A stretch of DNA of 48,886 nucleotides, taken from the NCBI GenBank assembly GCA_944325245.1, contig CALUZM010000011.1, positions 1 to 48,886 of the forward strand, given 5' to 3'. The stretch's first letter is position 1. Each line of letters begins with the position of its first letter. The notes beneath the pieces are model-generated. The model did not search any database. It was not told where the DNA came from and saw nothing but the letters and a program-made list of their open reading frames with translations. Of this stretch, positions 1 through 8,121 are shown piece by piece. The position numbers and the translations under genes are program-made. Source of the stretch: an uncultured Massilimicrobiota sp. (GTDB lineage: Bacteria > Bacillota_I > Bacilli_A > Erysipelotrichales > Coprobacillaceae).

Positions 1-36
1 GGGCTTCAGCCTTGGCTCTGGGAGCAGGGCTTGCCC
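1..36. repeat. GC-rich palindromic repeat at the left window end
   Basis: This stretch is far richer in GC than its surroundings. Outer arms GGGC (1-4) and GCCC (33-36) enclose an inner stem GCTC (15-18) / GAGC (22-25). The right end of the window (48852-48886) shows the same plan of outer GGGC/GCCC arms and an inner GC stem, though not the same sequence. This suggests an interspersed repeat family that ended the assembly. No coding is seen. The identity of the family is not known from the sequence alone. Confidence 0.45.
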
Positions 37-43
37 GCACAAG

Positions 44-67
44 AAAAACCACCAGCTAAGCTGGTGG
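44..67 (-). terminator. Rho-independent terminator on the minus strand (hairpin before bofA)
   Basis: A perfect 8-bp stem CCACCAGC (49-56) / GCTGGTGG (60-67) has a 3-nt loop. Read on the minus strand it is followed by TTTTT (48-44), the usual terminator form. On the plus strand the 3' arm holds the only purine-rich stretch upstream of the bofA start, so it could instead, or also, mask that ribosome site. No minus-strand gene lies to its right, so it may belong to the terminal repeat. Confidence 0.5.
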
Positions 68-77
68 ATATTTATTA

Positions 78-257
78 ATGAAGATAACACGTATTTTTAC
101 AAGATTGCTTTTAGCAACACTATCTATTTTTATTTTTAATCATTTTTATAGTTTGACACATATTCAACTATCATTAAATATCTTTAATATTGTTATCATT
201 TCTTTATTTGATATTTTTGGCTTTATTTTATGTATTATCCTTAATATTGTCCTCTAA
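78..257 (+). CDS. bofA: BofA-family pro-sigma-K processing inhibitor (59 aa)
   Basis: The ATG at 78 opens a 59-residue frame ending in TAA at 255-257. The product is almost entirely hydrophobic: a first membrane segment at residues 7-20, an FNHF stretch near 20-23, then LSLNIFNIV and a second segment rich in Ile, Leu and Phe with a Gly near 48. This matches the small BofA family, in which an N-terminal segment is followed by an Asn-containing loop and a C-terminal hydrophobic hairpin. In Bacillus, BofA holds the SpoIVFB protease inactive in the outer forespore membrane. Position supports the call, since recR-bofA-tmk-holB is a common Firmicute order. The ribosome site is weak (GGTGG at 63-67, inside the hairpin). 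The call rests on order and hydropathy, not on a profile hit. Confidence 0.6.
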   Translation: MKITRIFTRLLLATLSIFIFNHFYSLTHIQLSLNIFNIVIISLFDIFGFILCIILNIVL

Positions 258-328
258 TATAATCAAGAAATAAAACTTTATCTTTGCATTAAATTTTTAT
301 ATAATAGAGAATGAAATGAGGTGTTAAA

Positions 329-952
329 ATGTCTGGTATTTTTATTACTTTTGAAGGTGGAGAAGGTAGTGGTAAGACAACAATTGCTGCCATGATTAAA
401 GAACATTTAACAAGGGAAGGGTATCAAGTCACTTTAACAAGAGAGCCTGGCGGAGTAGAAATTGCTGAAAAAATTCGTGATATTATTCACAATGTTGATT
501 ATACAAACATGGATTGTAAAACTGAAGCATTACTTTATGCTGCAAGTCGAAGACAGCATCTTGTTGAAAAAGTGATTCCAGCTTTAGAAAGTGGGCATAT
601 TGTTATTTGTGATAGATATCTTGATAGTTCAATGGTTTATCAAGGAATAGCAAGAGGCATTGGTGTTGATGAAGTCTATCAAATGAATTTATTTGCGACT
701 GAAAACATTTTGCCAAAACGTACTATCTTTTTTGATATCTTACCAGAGGATGGTTTGAAGAGAGTTTATGCGAATAAAGATCGAGAAGTCAATAGATTGG
801 ATTTAGAAAATATTGATTTTCATCGTAAAGTTTATAATGGCTATTTATCTTTATGTGATAAATTTCCTGATCGTATTGTGAAAATTGATGCATCATTAAC
901 TATTGATCAAGTCTTTTCACAGGTTTTGTCAAAAATTAAAGAGATATTATGA
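329..952 (+). CDS. tmk: Thymidylate kinase
   Basis: Phosphorylates dTMP to dTDP in dTTP synthesis, in the cytoplasm. The P-loop FEGGEGSGKTT is at residues 8-18, TREPGG at 37-42, and the DRY motif (substrate-binding Asp-Arg) at 95-97 in ICDRYLDSSMVYQG. The 207 residues match the usual 200-215. The ATG at 329 follows GAGGTG at the correct distance. The stop overlaps the holB start by 4 bases (ATGA), implying translational coupling. The tmk-holB order is conserved across Firmicutes. Nothing unusual is seen. Confidence 0.97.
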   Translation: MSGIFITFEGGEGSGKTTIAAMIKEHLTREGYQVTLTREPGGVEIAEKIRDIIHNVDYTNMDCKTEALLYAASRRQHLVEKVIPALESGHIVICDRYLDSSMVYQGIARGIGVDEVYQMNLFATENILPKRTIFFDILPEDGLKRVYANKDREVNRLDLENIDFHRKVYNGYLSLCDKFPDRIVKIDASLTIDQVFSQVLSKIKEIL

Positions 953-1902
953 GATATAAAGATTTACTGAAACAGGAACAGCCTATTTTATATCAAATTC
1001 TCTTACAAAGCTTTAAGAATCAAAAAATACCTCATGCTTTTTTATTGGTTGGTAAAAATGCAAGACAATCTGCTCATTTTATCGCAAAGAGTTTGATTTG
1101 TGAAAATGATATTCTAGCATGTGATCAATGTAATGAATGTAGACGTATAGATGAACACAATTATGGAGATTTTATTTATTTGAATGGTCATGATGAAACC
1201 ATTAAAAAGAATAATATTGAATATATTCAAGAACAATTTTCTAAATCTTCATTAGAAGGTAAAGCAAAAATTTATTTAATGGAAAATATTGAAAATTCTA
1301 CAGTTGAAGCTATGAATAGTCTTCTTAAAATGTTAGAAGAACCAACTGAAGGTGTTTTTGCTATTTTTACTTGTCAAAATTTAAATCGTGTTTTACCTAC
1401 AATTCAGTCAAGATGTCAGATCATTCAACTTTTACCTGGGTCTCAAAAATTATTGAGAGAAGAATTAAAAAAAGCAGATATTGCTGAGGATGATGTTAAT
1501 GTTCTCTCAGAATTATTTACTGATTATGATGAGTGTAAAAGTTATATTGATTCTGAGGATTTTGACAAATTAAAAAATGAAGTTTATCATTTTGTTGATG
1601 ATTTATACTTTCATAGAGAAAATCTTATTATTGATGTTCAAACTCACTTATTAAAAGATTTTAAGGATAAAGACTCTATTCAATTTTTTCTGAATATGTT
1701 AGTATTGGCATTGAGAGATTTGTTTCACGTGAAACATTTTATGAATCTTACATATCCATCTTTTAAGAGTTTATATGAAAGAATTGATGATCAGGAAGAA
1801 AATATTATTAATAAAATTAATTTAATTCTTGAGACAGAATATTTATTAAGTACGAATGCTAATGTTATGCTACTCATGGATAGTATGATGTATAGAATAT
1901 AG
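949..1902 (+). CDS. holB: DNA polymerase III subunit delta'
   Basis: Clamp-loader subunit delta', part of the AAA+ pentamer that loads the beta clamp. As usual for delta', the Walker A site is degenerate (VGKNARQS, residues 34-41), so it does not hydrolyse ATP. A zinc-module-like cysteine set sits at 51, 58, 61 and 64. The SRC motif that supplies the arginine finger to the neighbouring subunit is at 154-156 (TIQSRC). Length 317 is normal. It overlaps tmk by 4 bases. The coding sequence contains a perfect parS site (1721-1736) encoding part of LFHVKHF. Confidence 0.93.
   Translation: MRYKDLLKQEQPILYQILLQSFKNQKIPHAFLLVGKNARQSAHFIAKSLICENDILACDQCNECRRIDEHNYGDFIYLNGHDETIKKNNIEYIQEQFSKSSLEGKAKIYLMENIENSTVEAMNSLLKMLEEPTEGVFAIFTCQNLNRVLPTIQSRCQIIQLLPGSQKLLREELKKADIAEDDVNVLSELFTDYDECKSYIDSEDFDKLKNEVYHFVDDLYFHRENLIIDVQTHLLKDFKDKDSIQFFLNMLVLALRDLFHVKHFMNLTYPSFKSLYERIDDQEENIINKINLILETEYLLSTNANVMLLMDSMMYRI
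1721..1736. promoter_or_regulatory. parS chromosome-partitioning site (ParB/Spo0J binding)
   Basis: TGTTTCACGTGAAACA is a perfect 16-bp palindrome. It is identical to the consensus parS sequence bound by Spo0J/ParB in Bacillus and most other bacteria. It lies inside holB without disturbing the frame. parS sites cluster near oriC, which fits the surrounding gene block. No parA or parB gene is in the window. Confidence 0.9.
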
Positions 1903-1915
1903 AAAGGAGAATAAT

Positions 1916-2746
1916 ATGGAGGAAAAGTTAGCTCTGATACGTTTTAATAATGTTGGAAAATCCTATTATTTTTCTACTGATTTAGAACTTTATAAAGGAG
2001 CTAGAGTCGTTGTAGAAACAATAAGAGGACTTGAACTTGGTGAATTGGTATCAGATTTAAAAGATATTTCAGAATTTAATCTTGATACTGAATTAAAAAG
2101 AATCAAAAGATCAGCTAATCGTGCAGATATAGAATTATATGCTTATAATCAGGCTAAAGCAGAAAAATCTTTAGAAATATGTAAAGAAATAGTGAAACAA
2201 TACAAATTAGATATGCATCTGGTAAGTTGTGAATATACTTTAGATGCATCAAAAGTTATCTTTATGTATACATCAGAAACTAGAGTTGATTTTAGAGAAT
2301 TATTAAAAGAGCTTGCAAGTGTCTTTAAATGTCGTATTGAATTAAGACAAATTGGGCCACGTGATAAATCGAAGATTGTAGGAGGATTAGGCTCTTGTGG
2401 ACTACCACTGTGCTGTTCATCTTTTTTAGGTGAATTTGATGGTGTTTCAATTAATATGGCAAAAAATCAAATGCTAGCCATTAATATCGATAAAATTTCA
2501 GGAGCTTGCGGTCGCTTGCTATGTTGTTTGAAATATGAAGATGATACATATACGAAAGAAAAACAAAGATTTCCTAAGATTGGTTCTAGAGTGAAGTATG
2601 ACAATAAAATTGTAAAAGTAACAGGATTGAATGTTATTAGTGATTTGGTTAAGATTGAACATGATGGAAATATTTCATTTGTTCCATTAAGCGAAATTAA
2701 GATATTACCACCAAAGGATCATAAACATGAATCAAGAAGTCGTTAA
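1916..2746 (+). CDS. ricT: PSP1-domain protein RicT (YaaT)
   Basis: The PSP1 domain spans about residues 60-210 and contains the family stretch IELRQIGPRD at 141-150. Paired cysteine clusters follow: CGLPLCC at 161-167 and CGRLLCC at 198-204. In Bacillus, RicT forms the Ric (Y) complex with RicA and RicF. That complex carries iron-sulfur clusters and affects RNase Y-dependent mRNA maturation and entry into sporulation. The Cys groups are the expected cluster ligands. A good ribosome site, AAAGGAG, precedes the ATG. The 276 residues are close to the Bacillus protein. It lies between holB and yabB as in Bacillus. RicA and RicF are not in the window. Confidence 0.92.
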   Translation: MEEKLALIRFNNVGKSYYFSTDLELYKGARVVVETIRGLELGELVSDLKDISEFNLDTELKRIKRSANRADIELYAYNQAKAEKSLEICKEIVKQYKLDMHLVSCEYTLDASKVIFMYTSETRVDFRELLKELASVFKCRIELRQIGPRDKSKIVGGLGSCGLPLCCSSFLGEFDGVSINMAKNQMLAINIDKISGACGRLLCCLKYEDDTYTKEKQRFPKIGSRVKYDNKIVKVTGLNVISDLVKIEHDGNISFVPLSEIKILPPKDHKHESRSR

Positions 2747-3461
2747 TTATTTATTGGCTTATAAAAACATGAAAATTATCCAAAGAAAAGACATGTTTAA
2801 CTTTTCTTTGGATACTGTTTTATTAGCACATTTTTGTACAATTAATAAGGATCTAGATGAGATTGTTGATTTTGGTACTAATAATGCAGCCATTCCTCTT
2901 TTATTAAGTCGTAGAACAGATAAGAAAATCAAAGGTATTGAAATTCAAGAAGAGGCTGTTACTCTTGCAAATAAAAATGTTGCATTAAATCACTTAGAGA
3001 ATCAAATAGAAATTATTCACGCAGATATTAAAAATTATGTTGAAGATGCGAAAAAGGTTAAATTAGTGGTTTGTAATCCTCCATTTTTTAAAGTGGATGA
3101 AAGAAGTCATCTTAATGATAATGAATATCTGAAAATTGCCCGTCATGAGATTAAAATCAATTTAGAAGAGATTATTCAGTGTGCTTCCAAAATCCTTGAT
3201 AACAAAGGTCGTTTTGCGATGGTACATAGACCTGATCGTTTTATTGAAATTGTTAATATGATGCAGAAGTATGATATAGAACCTAAACGTGTTCGTTTTG
3301 TTTATCCTAAAATGGGTAAAGAGTCTCATATATTTTTAATAGAAGGTATGTATAAAGGAAATAAAGGTTTAAAAATTGAGTCACCATTGTATGCACATAA
3401 TGACGATGGCAGCTATAGTCAGGAAGTCAGAAAAATGTTTGGAGAAGATATTTATGAATAG
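2727..3461 (+). CDS. yabB: tRNA1(Val) (adenine-37-N6)-methyltransferase family protein
   Basis: A class I SAM-dependent methyltransferase. The SAM-binding strand-loop IVDFGTNNAAIPLLL lies near residues 46-60 and the catalytic NPPF motif of N6-adenine methylases at 117-120. This family (TrmN6/YfiC/YabB) modifies A37 of tRNA-Val or a related RNA. In Firmicutes it sits between ricT and rsmI, as here. The start overlaps the end of ricT by 20 bases and is preceded by AAAGGA. The exact RNA target is inferred from the family only. The usual GTG-rich SAM loop reads TNNAA here, a mild departure. Confidence 0.85.
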   Translation: MNQEVVNYLLAYKNMKIIQRKDMFNFSLDTVLLAHFCTINKDLDEIVDFGTNNAAIPLLLSRRTDKKIKGIEIQEEAVTLANKNVALNHLENQIEIIHADIKNYVEDAKKVKLVVCNPPFFKVDERSHLNDNEYLKIARHEIKINLEEIIQCASKILDNKGRFAMVHRPDRFIEIVNMMQKYDIEPKRVRFVYPKMGKESHIFLIEGMYKGNKGLKIESPLYAHNDDGSYSQEVRKMFGEDIYE

Positions 3462-4305
3462 ACAAAAGAGTTTTGAAAATCAGTTACCAACCCTTTATAT
3501 TGTTGCAACACCGATTGGAAATTTAAGTGAAATGACTTATCGAGCAGTTGAAATTTTAAAAAGTGTTGATTATATTGCTGCTGAAGATACTCGTAATACA
3601 ATAAAACTACTGAATCATTTCGAAATATCAACAAAATTAGTATCGCATCATGAGCATAATCTTTCCATTGCCATTCCAAAGATCATACAGGATTTAAAAG
3701 ATGGTTGTCAAATAGCTTTGGTTAGTGATGCAGGTTATCCGGCTATTAGTGATCCTGGATATGAACTTGTCAAAGAAGTTATTAAAGAAGGAATGAATGT
3801 TGTTCCAATCTCAGGTGCTAATGCTTGTCTCGATGCGTTGGTTGTTTCAGGGATTGCTCCACAACCATTTACATTTTATGGTTTCTTAGATAGAAATGAT
3901 AAAAAGAAGAAGAAAGAACTTGAAAACTTAAAAAACAAGCAAGAAACTATTATATTTTATGAAGCACCACATCGTATTAAAAAGACTCTTAAATTAATGT
4001 TAGATGTTTTTGGTAATAGAAACATTGCTCTTTGTCGAGAACTCACAAAGAAGCATGAAGAAATCAATAGGGGAACCATAGCAGAAATTCTTGATGTTGT
4101 TGATGATATGAAAGGTGAAATGGTTCTTGTTGTTGAAGGTGGTCAAGAGGAAATAAGTGATGAGATAACTTTTAATCAAACTATTGAAGAACATGTGGAA
4201 GAATATATCCAAATGGGAATGACAACTAAAGACGCTATTAAGGAAGTTGCAAAAGTTAGAAAATTATCTAAAAATCAAGTATATAATGAATATCATAAAA
4301 AATGA
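3454..4305 (+). CDS. rsmI: 16S rRNA (cytidine-1402-2'-O)-methyltransferase
   Basis: Tetrapyrrole-methylase fold enzyme that 2'-O-methylates C1402 in the ribosomal decoding centre. Signature stretches are YIVATPIGNLSEMTYRA (from residue 15), AAEDTR (42-47) and SDAGYPAISDPG. The C-terminus has a helix-turn-helix-like tail (TTKDAIKEVAKVR). The ATG at 3454 is chosen because GGAGA lies just upstream and homology begins at once. A longer in-frame start at 3376 would bury the gene inside yabB. It overlaps the yabB stop by 8 bases and is the last gene of the unit, followed by a terminator. Confidence 0.95.
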   Translation: MNRQKSFENQLPTLYIVATPIGNLSEMTYRAVEILKSVDYIAAEDTRNTIKLLNHFEISTKLVSHHEHNLSIAIPKIIQDLKDGCQIALVSDAGYPAISDPGYELVKEVIKEGMNVVPISGANACLDALVVSGIAPQPFTFYGFLDRNDKKKKKELENLKNKQETIIFYEAPHRIKKTLKLMLDVFGNRNIALCRELTKKHEEINRGTIAEILDVVDDMKGEMVLVVEGGQEEISDEITFNQTIEEHVEEYIQMGMTTKDAIKEVAKVRKLSKNQVYNEYHKK

Positions 4306-4328
4306 ATATAGAAATATATTCTTTTTTT
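4304..4328 (+). terminator. Rho-independent terminator after rsmI
   Basis: GAATATA (4304-4310), a GAAA tetraloop, TATATTC (4315-4321), then seven T. The 5' arm begins inside the rsmI stop codon. It closes the bofA-rsmI unit. Confidence 0.75.
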
Positions 4329-4368
4329 ATATTTTAGCGTATAATACCCTTATAAAGGAGGAAGACAT

Positions 4369-5292
4369 ATGATATATACAATAACATTTAATCCATCTAT
4401 AGACTATATGGTTGAAGTTGAAGATTTTCAATTAGGAGAAGTCAATAGAACTTCTCATGAATATATACTGCCTGGAGGAAAGGGGGTTAATGTTTCTGTT
4501 GTTCTTAATAATCTAGGTATACAAAATATTGCAATGGGATTTATTGCTGGATTTACAGGACAGGAAATTAAAAGAAGAATTGAAGAAAAAAATATTAAGA
4601 CAGATTTTATTGATGTTCATAATGGGTTTTCTAGAATCAATTTTAAAATGAAAAGCCGTGAAGAATCAGAAGTTAATGGTAATGGACCAGTGATTAGTGA
4701 AGATGATATTCAATTATTATTAAAAAAGTTAGATAGTTTAAAGAAAGATGATATTTTGATTCTTTCTGGAAGTATACCAAAATGTGTATCTAATGATATC
4801 TATGCTCATATCATGAAATATCTAAAGGATAAAGGTATCCATATCGTTGTAGATGCCACTGGAGATTTGCTAATGAATGTATTAGAATATAAACCATTTT
4901 TAATTAAACCTAATAATCATGAACTATCCGAAATGTTTCACGTGAAACTTTCTGAGTTAAAAGATATTGTAAAATATGCGAAAAAGCTTCAAGAAAAAGG
5001 AGCTCAAAATGTACTTATCTCAATGGCAGGAGACGGAGCAATATTTATTTGTGAAAATGGCAAAGTTTATCATTGTCAGGCACCAAAAGGAACAGTGCAA
5101 AATTCAGTAGGAGCAGGAGATTCAATGGTTGCTGGCTTTGTTGCTGGTTATGAAAAAACACATGATTATATACAGGCATTTAAAACAGGTGTCGCAACAG
5201 GAAGTGCAAGTGCATTTTCAAAAGATTTAGCTACAAAAGAAGAAGTAGAAGCACTATTAGAAAATATACAAGAGGTTGAATATGAATATTAA
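4369..5292 (+). CDS. fruK: 1-phosphofructokinase
   Basis: PfkB-family sugar kinase that converts fructose-1-phosphate, delivered by FruA, into fructose-1,6-bisphosphate. The N-terminal NPSIDYMVEVEDF and GGKGVNVS motifs bind the sugar phosphate. The C-terminal GAGDSMVAGF (about residues 247-256) carries the catalytic Asp and the anion hole. A strong AAAGGAGG precedes the ATG. The downstream PTS gene overlaps by 11 bases, so the two are coupled. Tagatose-6-phosphate kinase (LacC) is a close relative, but the fructose PTS partner favours FruK. No fruR regulator lies in front. The gene contains the second parS site. Confidence 0.92.
   Translation: MIYTITFNPSIDYMVEVEDFQLGEVNRTSHEYILPGGKGVNVSVVLNNLGIQNIAMGFIAGFTGQEIKRRIEEKNIKTDFIDVHNGFSRINFKMKSREESEVNGNGPVISEDDIQLLLKKLDSLKKDDILILSGSIPKCVSNDIYAHIMKYLKDKGIHIVVDATGDLLMNVLEYKPFLIKPNNHELSEMFHVKLSELKDIVKYAKKLQEKGAQNVLISMAGDGAIFICENGKVYHCQAPKGTVQNSVGAGDSMVAGFVAGYEKTHDYIQAFKTGVATGSASAFSKDLATKEEVEALLENIQEVEYEY
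4934..4949. promoter_or_regulatory. Second parS site, inside fruK
   Basis: TGTTTCACGTGAAACT matches the 16-bp parS consensus at 15 positions, differing only at the last base. It lies in frame within fruK, 3.2 kb from the first site. Two such sites in 5 kb are very unlikely by chance in a window of this composition and mark the origin-proximal region. Confidence 0.82.
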
Positions 5293-7096
5293 AGATTTAT
5301 TAAAAGAAGATAGTATTATATTAGATTCTCATGCCCAGAATAAGAATGAAGTTATTTCAGAAATGGTAACAAGACATTTTGAATGTGGACATATTAAAGA
5401 TAAATCCATTTATGAAAAAGCTATTCTAGAAAGAGAATCTCTCTCATCTACAGGAGTTGGAAATGCAATTGCCATTCCACATGCACAAAGTCAAACAGTA
5501 AATTATCCATCGTTAGTGGCATTGGTACATCAACAAGGTATTGACTATGATTCCTTAGATCAGAAACCAGCACATCTTTTCTTTATGATTGCTGTTCCTG
5601 AAAATGGTGGATCACAACATTTAGAAATCCTTGCCCAGCTTTGCCAAATGCTTATGAATGAAGAACTGGTTCAACAACTTATTCATTCCAAAAATCAGAA
5701 GGATTTTATAAATATATTATTTCAGAAATTTAATCAAAAAGAAGAAGTTGAAGAAAAAGAAAAGCAACTGGATATCGTTGCAGTTACCGCTTGCCCAACA
5801 GGCATAGCACATACATATATGGCAGAAAAAGCACTTATTGATAAAGCTAAAGAAATGGGAATATCCATTAAAGTAGAAACAAATGGGGCAAAGGGGATTG
5901 ATCATCAATTAACTCCAAAAGATATCGAAGAGGCAAAATGTGTTATTGTAGCAGCAGATAAAAAAGTAGAAATGAAAAGATTTCATCATAAATATTTAAT
6001 TCAAGCTCCTGTCATAGAAGCTATTGATCATACAGAGGAACTTTTGAATAAGGCTATGAAACAAGAAGCTCATATATATGAGGGGGAACAGAGCGAATAC
6101 CAAGTCCAAAATGAAAATGGTATTAGAAAAATATATCGACATTTAATGAATGGAATATCCCAAATCATTCCTATATTAATGATATCTGGAATTCTTATGA
6201 GTCTTGTACCATACCTACAAAGTTGGGATTTTGATAGTGAGTATACAACATTGATTTATTACATTGCAACTTTTGCAATTAATATTGCTATACCAATTAT
6301 GAGTGCATTTATTGCAGATAGTATTGGTGATAGACCAGCTTTTATTGTAGCTCTTGTTTCAAGTATATTTTTAATTAATATAGGTGGTAATGTTATAGAG
6401 GGGATTCTCTTAGGATTTTTTGTTGGTTATTTTATTTTAGCCTTAACACTTTTGTTTTCCCATCTACCTAAAGATTTACAGAATTTAACACCCCATCTGT
6501 TTTTACCAATTATCGGTACATTAACAGCATGTGCGTTGATTTATTTATGTGCACCATTTTTTGTTGACTATATCACACTCTTCAATCAAGAATCAACAAC
6601 AGTAATCCTTATTATCATAGGAGCTATTTTAGGAACGATGATGTCTGTTGATTTTGGTGGACCAGTAAATAAAACGGCTTATACTATTGGTATTATTGGA
6701 ATCTTTGTTGGAAGATATGATTGGATGTCAGCAGTTATGATTGCAGGTATGATGCCACCATTAGTGATATGGTTGACTATGTTAATAACGAAAATATTTA
6801 ATAATGAAGAAAGAAAGAATAAATGGAGTTGCTTATTAAAAGGTTTATGTTTTGTGAGTGAAGAAGCTATTCCATATGTCAAAAAATATAAATCATTACT
6901 TTATTATCCATGTATCATAAGCTCGGCTATTGCAGGAGCATTAGCTATGTATTTCCAATGTGGTCAGGCATTTCCTCATGGAGGAATATGGACATTATTA
7001 TTGATTAATAACCCATTGTACTTTTTAATAAGTTTAATTATTGCATTGATTATAGGAACAACTTTAATTGTTGTTGTAAGAAAGTTTCAGAAATGA
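5282..7096 (+). CDS. fruA: Fructose-specific PTS enzyme IIABC
   Basis: Imports fructose and phosphorylates it at C1. Three domains are in order. The EIIA type-2 domain spans about residues 1-145, with phospho-accepting His67 in IAIPHAQS. EIIB spans about 158-255, with Cys171 in VTACPTGIAHTYMA. The membrane EIIC spans about 275-604, with 8-10 hydrophobic segments. The ATG at 5282 lies 6 bases after AGAGG; a TTG six bases upstream is less likely. At 604 residues it is slightly shorter than Bacillus FruA (about 635). It overlaps fruK and is followed by a terminator. Confidence 0.93.
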   Translation: MNIKDLLKEDSIILDSHAQNKNEVISEMVTRHFECGHIKDKSIYEKAILERESLSSTGVGNAIAIPHAQSQTVNYPSLVALVHQQGIDYDSLDQKPAHLFFMIAVPENGGSQHLEILAQLCQMLMNEELVQQLIHSKNQKDFINILFQKFNQKEEVEEKEKQLDIVAVTACPTGIAHTYMAEKALIDKAKEMGISIKVETNGAKGIDHQLTPKDIEEAKCVIVAADKKVEMKRFHHKYLIQAPVIEAIDHTEELLNKAMKQEAHIYEGEQSEYQVQNENGIRKIYRHLMNGISQIIPILMISGILMSLVPYLQSWDFDSEYTTLIYYIATFAINIAIPIMSAFIADSIGDRPAFIVALVSSIFLINIGGNVIEGILLGFFVGYFILALTLLFSHLPKDLQNLTPHLFLPIIGTLTACALIYLCAPFFVDYITLFNQESTTVILIIIGAILGTMMSVDFGGPVNKTAYTIGIIGIFVGRYDWMSAVMIAGMMPPLVIWLTMLITKIFNNEERKNKWSCLLKGLCFVSEEAIPYVKKYKSLLYYPCIISSAIAGALAMYFQCGQAFPHGGIWTLLLINNPLYFLISLIIALIIGTTLIVVVRKFQK

Positions 7097-7106
7097 AACT
7101 TTTTTT
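7081..7106 (+). terminator. Terminator after fruA
   Basis: Perfect stem AAAGTTTCA (7081-7089) / TGAAACTTT (7094-7102) with a GAAA loop and a T run to 7106. The fruA stop codon TGA (7094-7096) lies in the 3' arm, so the hairpin begins within the coding region. Confidence 0.85.
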
Positions 7107-7149
7107 GTATAAAATAATGAAATGATAACATACTAAATATGGTGATTGG

Positions 7150-8106
7150 ATGAAAGAAAAGAGAAAGGTAACACTGATTGGTACAGGCTTTGTTGGCATG
7201 AGTATGGCCTATTCATTAATGAATACAGGTGGTATAGATGAACTGATTTTGATTGATCAGGATGAAATGAAAGCCCAAGGAGAAGCGATGGATTTAAATG
7301 ATGGATTACCTTATAGTTTTCATAAAATGAAGATTAAAGCAGGTAGTTATAAAGATTGTAAGGATTCTGATATCATTGTTATTTGTGCAGGAGCTAATCA
7401 AAAAGAAGGACAGACACGTTTAGATTTAGTTAAAATAAATACACATATTATGCAAGAAATAGCAATGAATATTAAAAAAAGTGGATTTGATGGAATTGTT
7501 ATAGTTGCCAGCAATCCAGTTGATATACTTAGTTATACAGTATATAAGATATTAGGAAGTTCACCCCAAAAAGTGATTGGAACAGGAACATTATTGGATA
7601 GTGCGAGAATGCGTTATTTATTAAGTGAATATTTGAATGTATCCAGCAATAACATTTCTGCATATATGTTAGGAGAACATGGTGATTCAACTTTTATATC
7701 TTGGTTAAATACGTATGTGGGTTGTAAATCAATTATTGAATATATTGAAGAAAATGATTTAGATATGCATGATTTAAATGATATATATTTAGATGTTAGA
7801 GATGCAGCATATAAAATTATTGAAAGAAAAAGAGCAACTTATTATGGAATAGGGGTAGCGCTGAATAAACTTATTCAAACCATTTTCAATGATTCACATG
7901 AAATACTCTGTGTCAGTGCTTATCTCAATTCAAAATATAAGAAAAATGATATTTTTATGGGTGTTCCCTGTATTATTGGAAGAAATGGAATAGAAGATAT
8001 TATAGAGCTTCAATTGAATGAAGTAGATGAAGCAAAGTTTGCTAAAAGTTATTCTATTTTAAGGAATATTAAAAGAGAAGTCAAAAAAGATTTAGGTCTT
8101 GTGTAA
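7150..8106 (+). CDS. ldh: L-lactate dehydrogenase
   Basis: Reduces pyruvate to L-lactate with NADH, regenerating NAD+ in fermentation. The NAD-binding Rossmann start is VTLIGTGFVGMSMA. The active-site loop ANQKEGQTRLDL has Gln where malate dehydrogenases have Arg, which favours lactate. The catalytic His lies in GEHGDSTFISW near residue 177. Length 318 is typical. The ribosome site is weak (GGTGATT). Placement after fruA fits sugar fermentation, but the terminator between them argues for separate transcription. An L-2-hydroxyisocaproate dehydrogenase-like specificity cannot be excluded. Confidence 0.9.
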   Translation: MKEKRKVTLIGTGFVGMSMAYSLMNTGGIDELILIDQDEMKAQGEAMDLNDGLPYSFHKMKIKAGSYKDCKDSDIIVICAGANQKEGQTRLDLVKINTHIMQEIAMNIKKSGFDGIVIVASNPVDILSYTVYKILGSSPQKVIGTGTLLDSARMRYLLSEYLNVSSNNISAYMLGEHGDSTFISWLNTYVGCKSIIEYIEENDLDMHDLNDIYLDVRDAAYKIIERKRATYYGIGVALNKLIQTIFNDSHEILCVSAYLNSKYKKNDIFMGVPCIIGRNGIEDIIELQLNEVDEAKFAKSYSILRNIKREVKKDLGLV

Positions 8107-8119
8107 TGACCTAAATCTT
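8081..8119. terminator. Convergent terminator between ldh and the NlpC/P60 gene
   Basis: A 12-bp perfect stem AAGATTTAGGTC (8087-8098) / GACCTAAATCTT (8108-8119) with a 9-nt loop containing the ldh stop. On the minus strand it is followed by TTTTTT, a strong terminator for the hydrolase gene. On the plus strand the T run is short. Confidence 0.8.
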
Positions 8120-8121
8120 CT

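Noticed and set aside
3376-3453. Longer N-terminus for rsmI
   Set aside because: It would lie wholly inside yabB. The extra residues are unlike the family, and the ATG at 3454 has a proper ribosome site.
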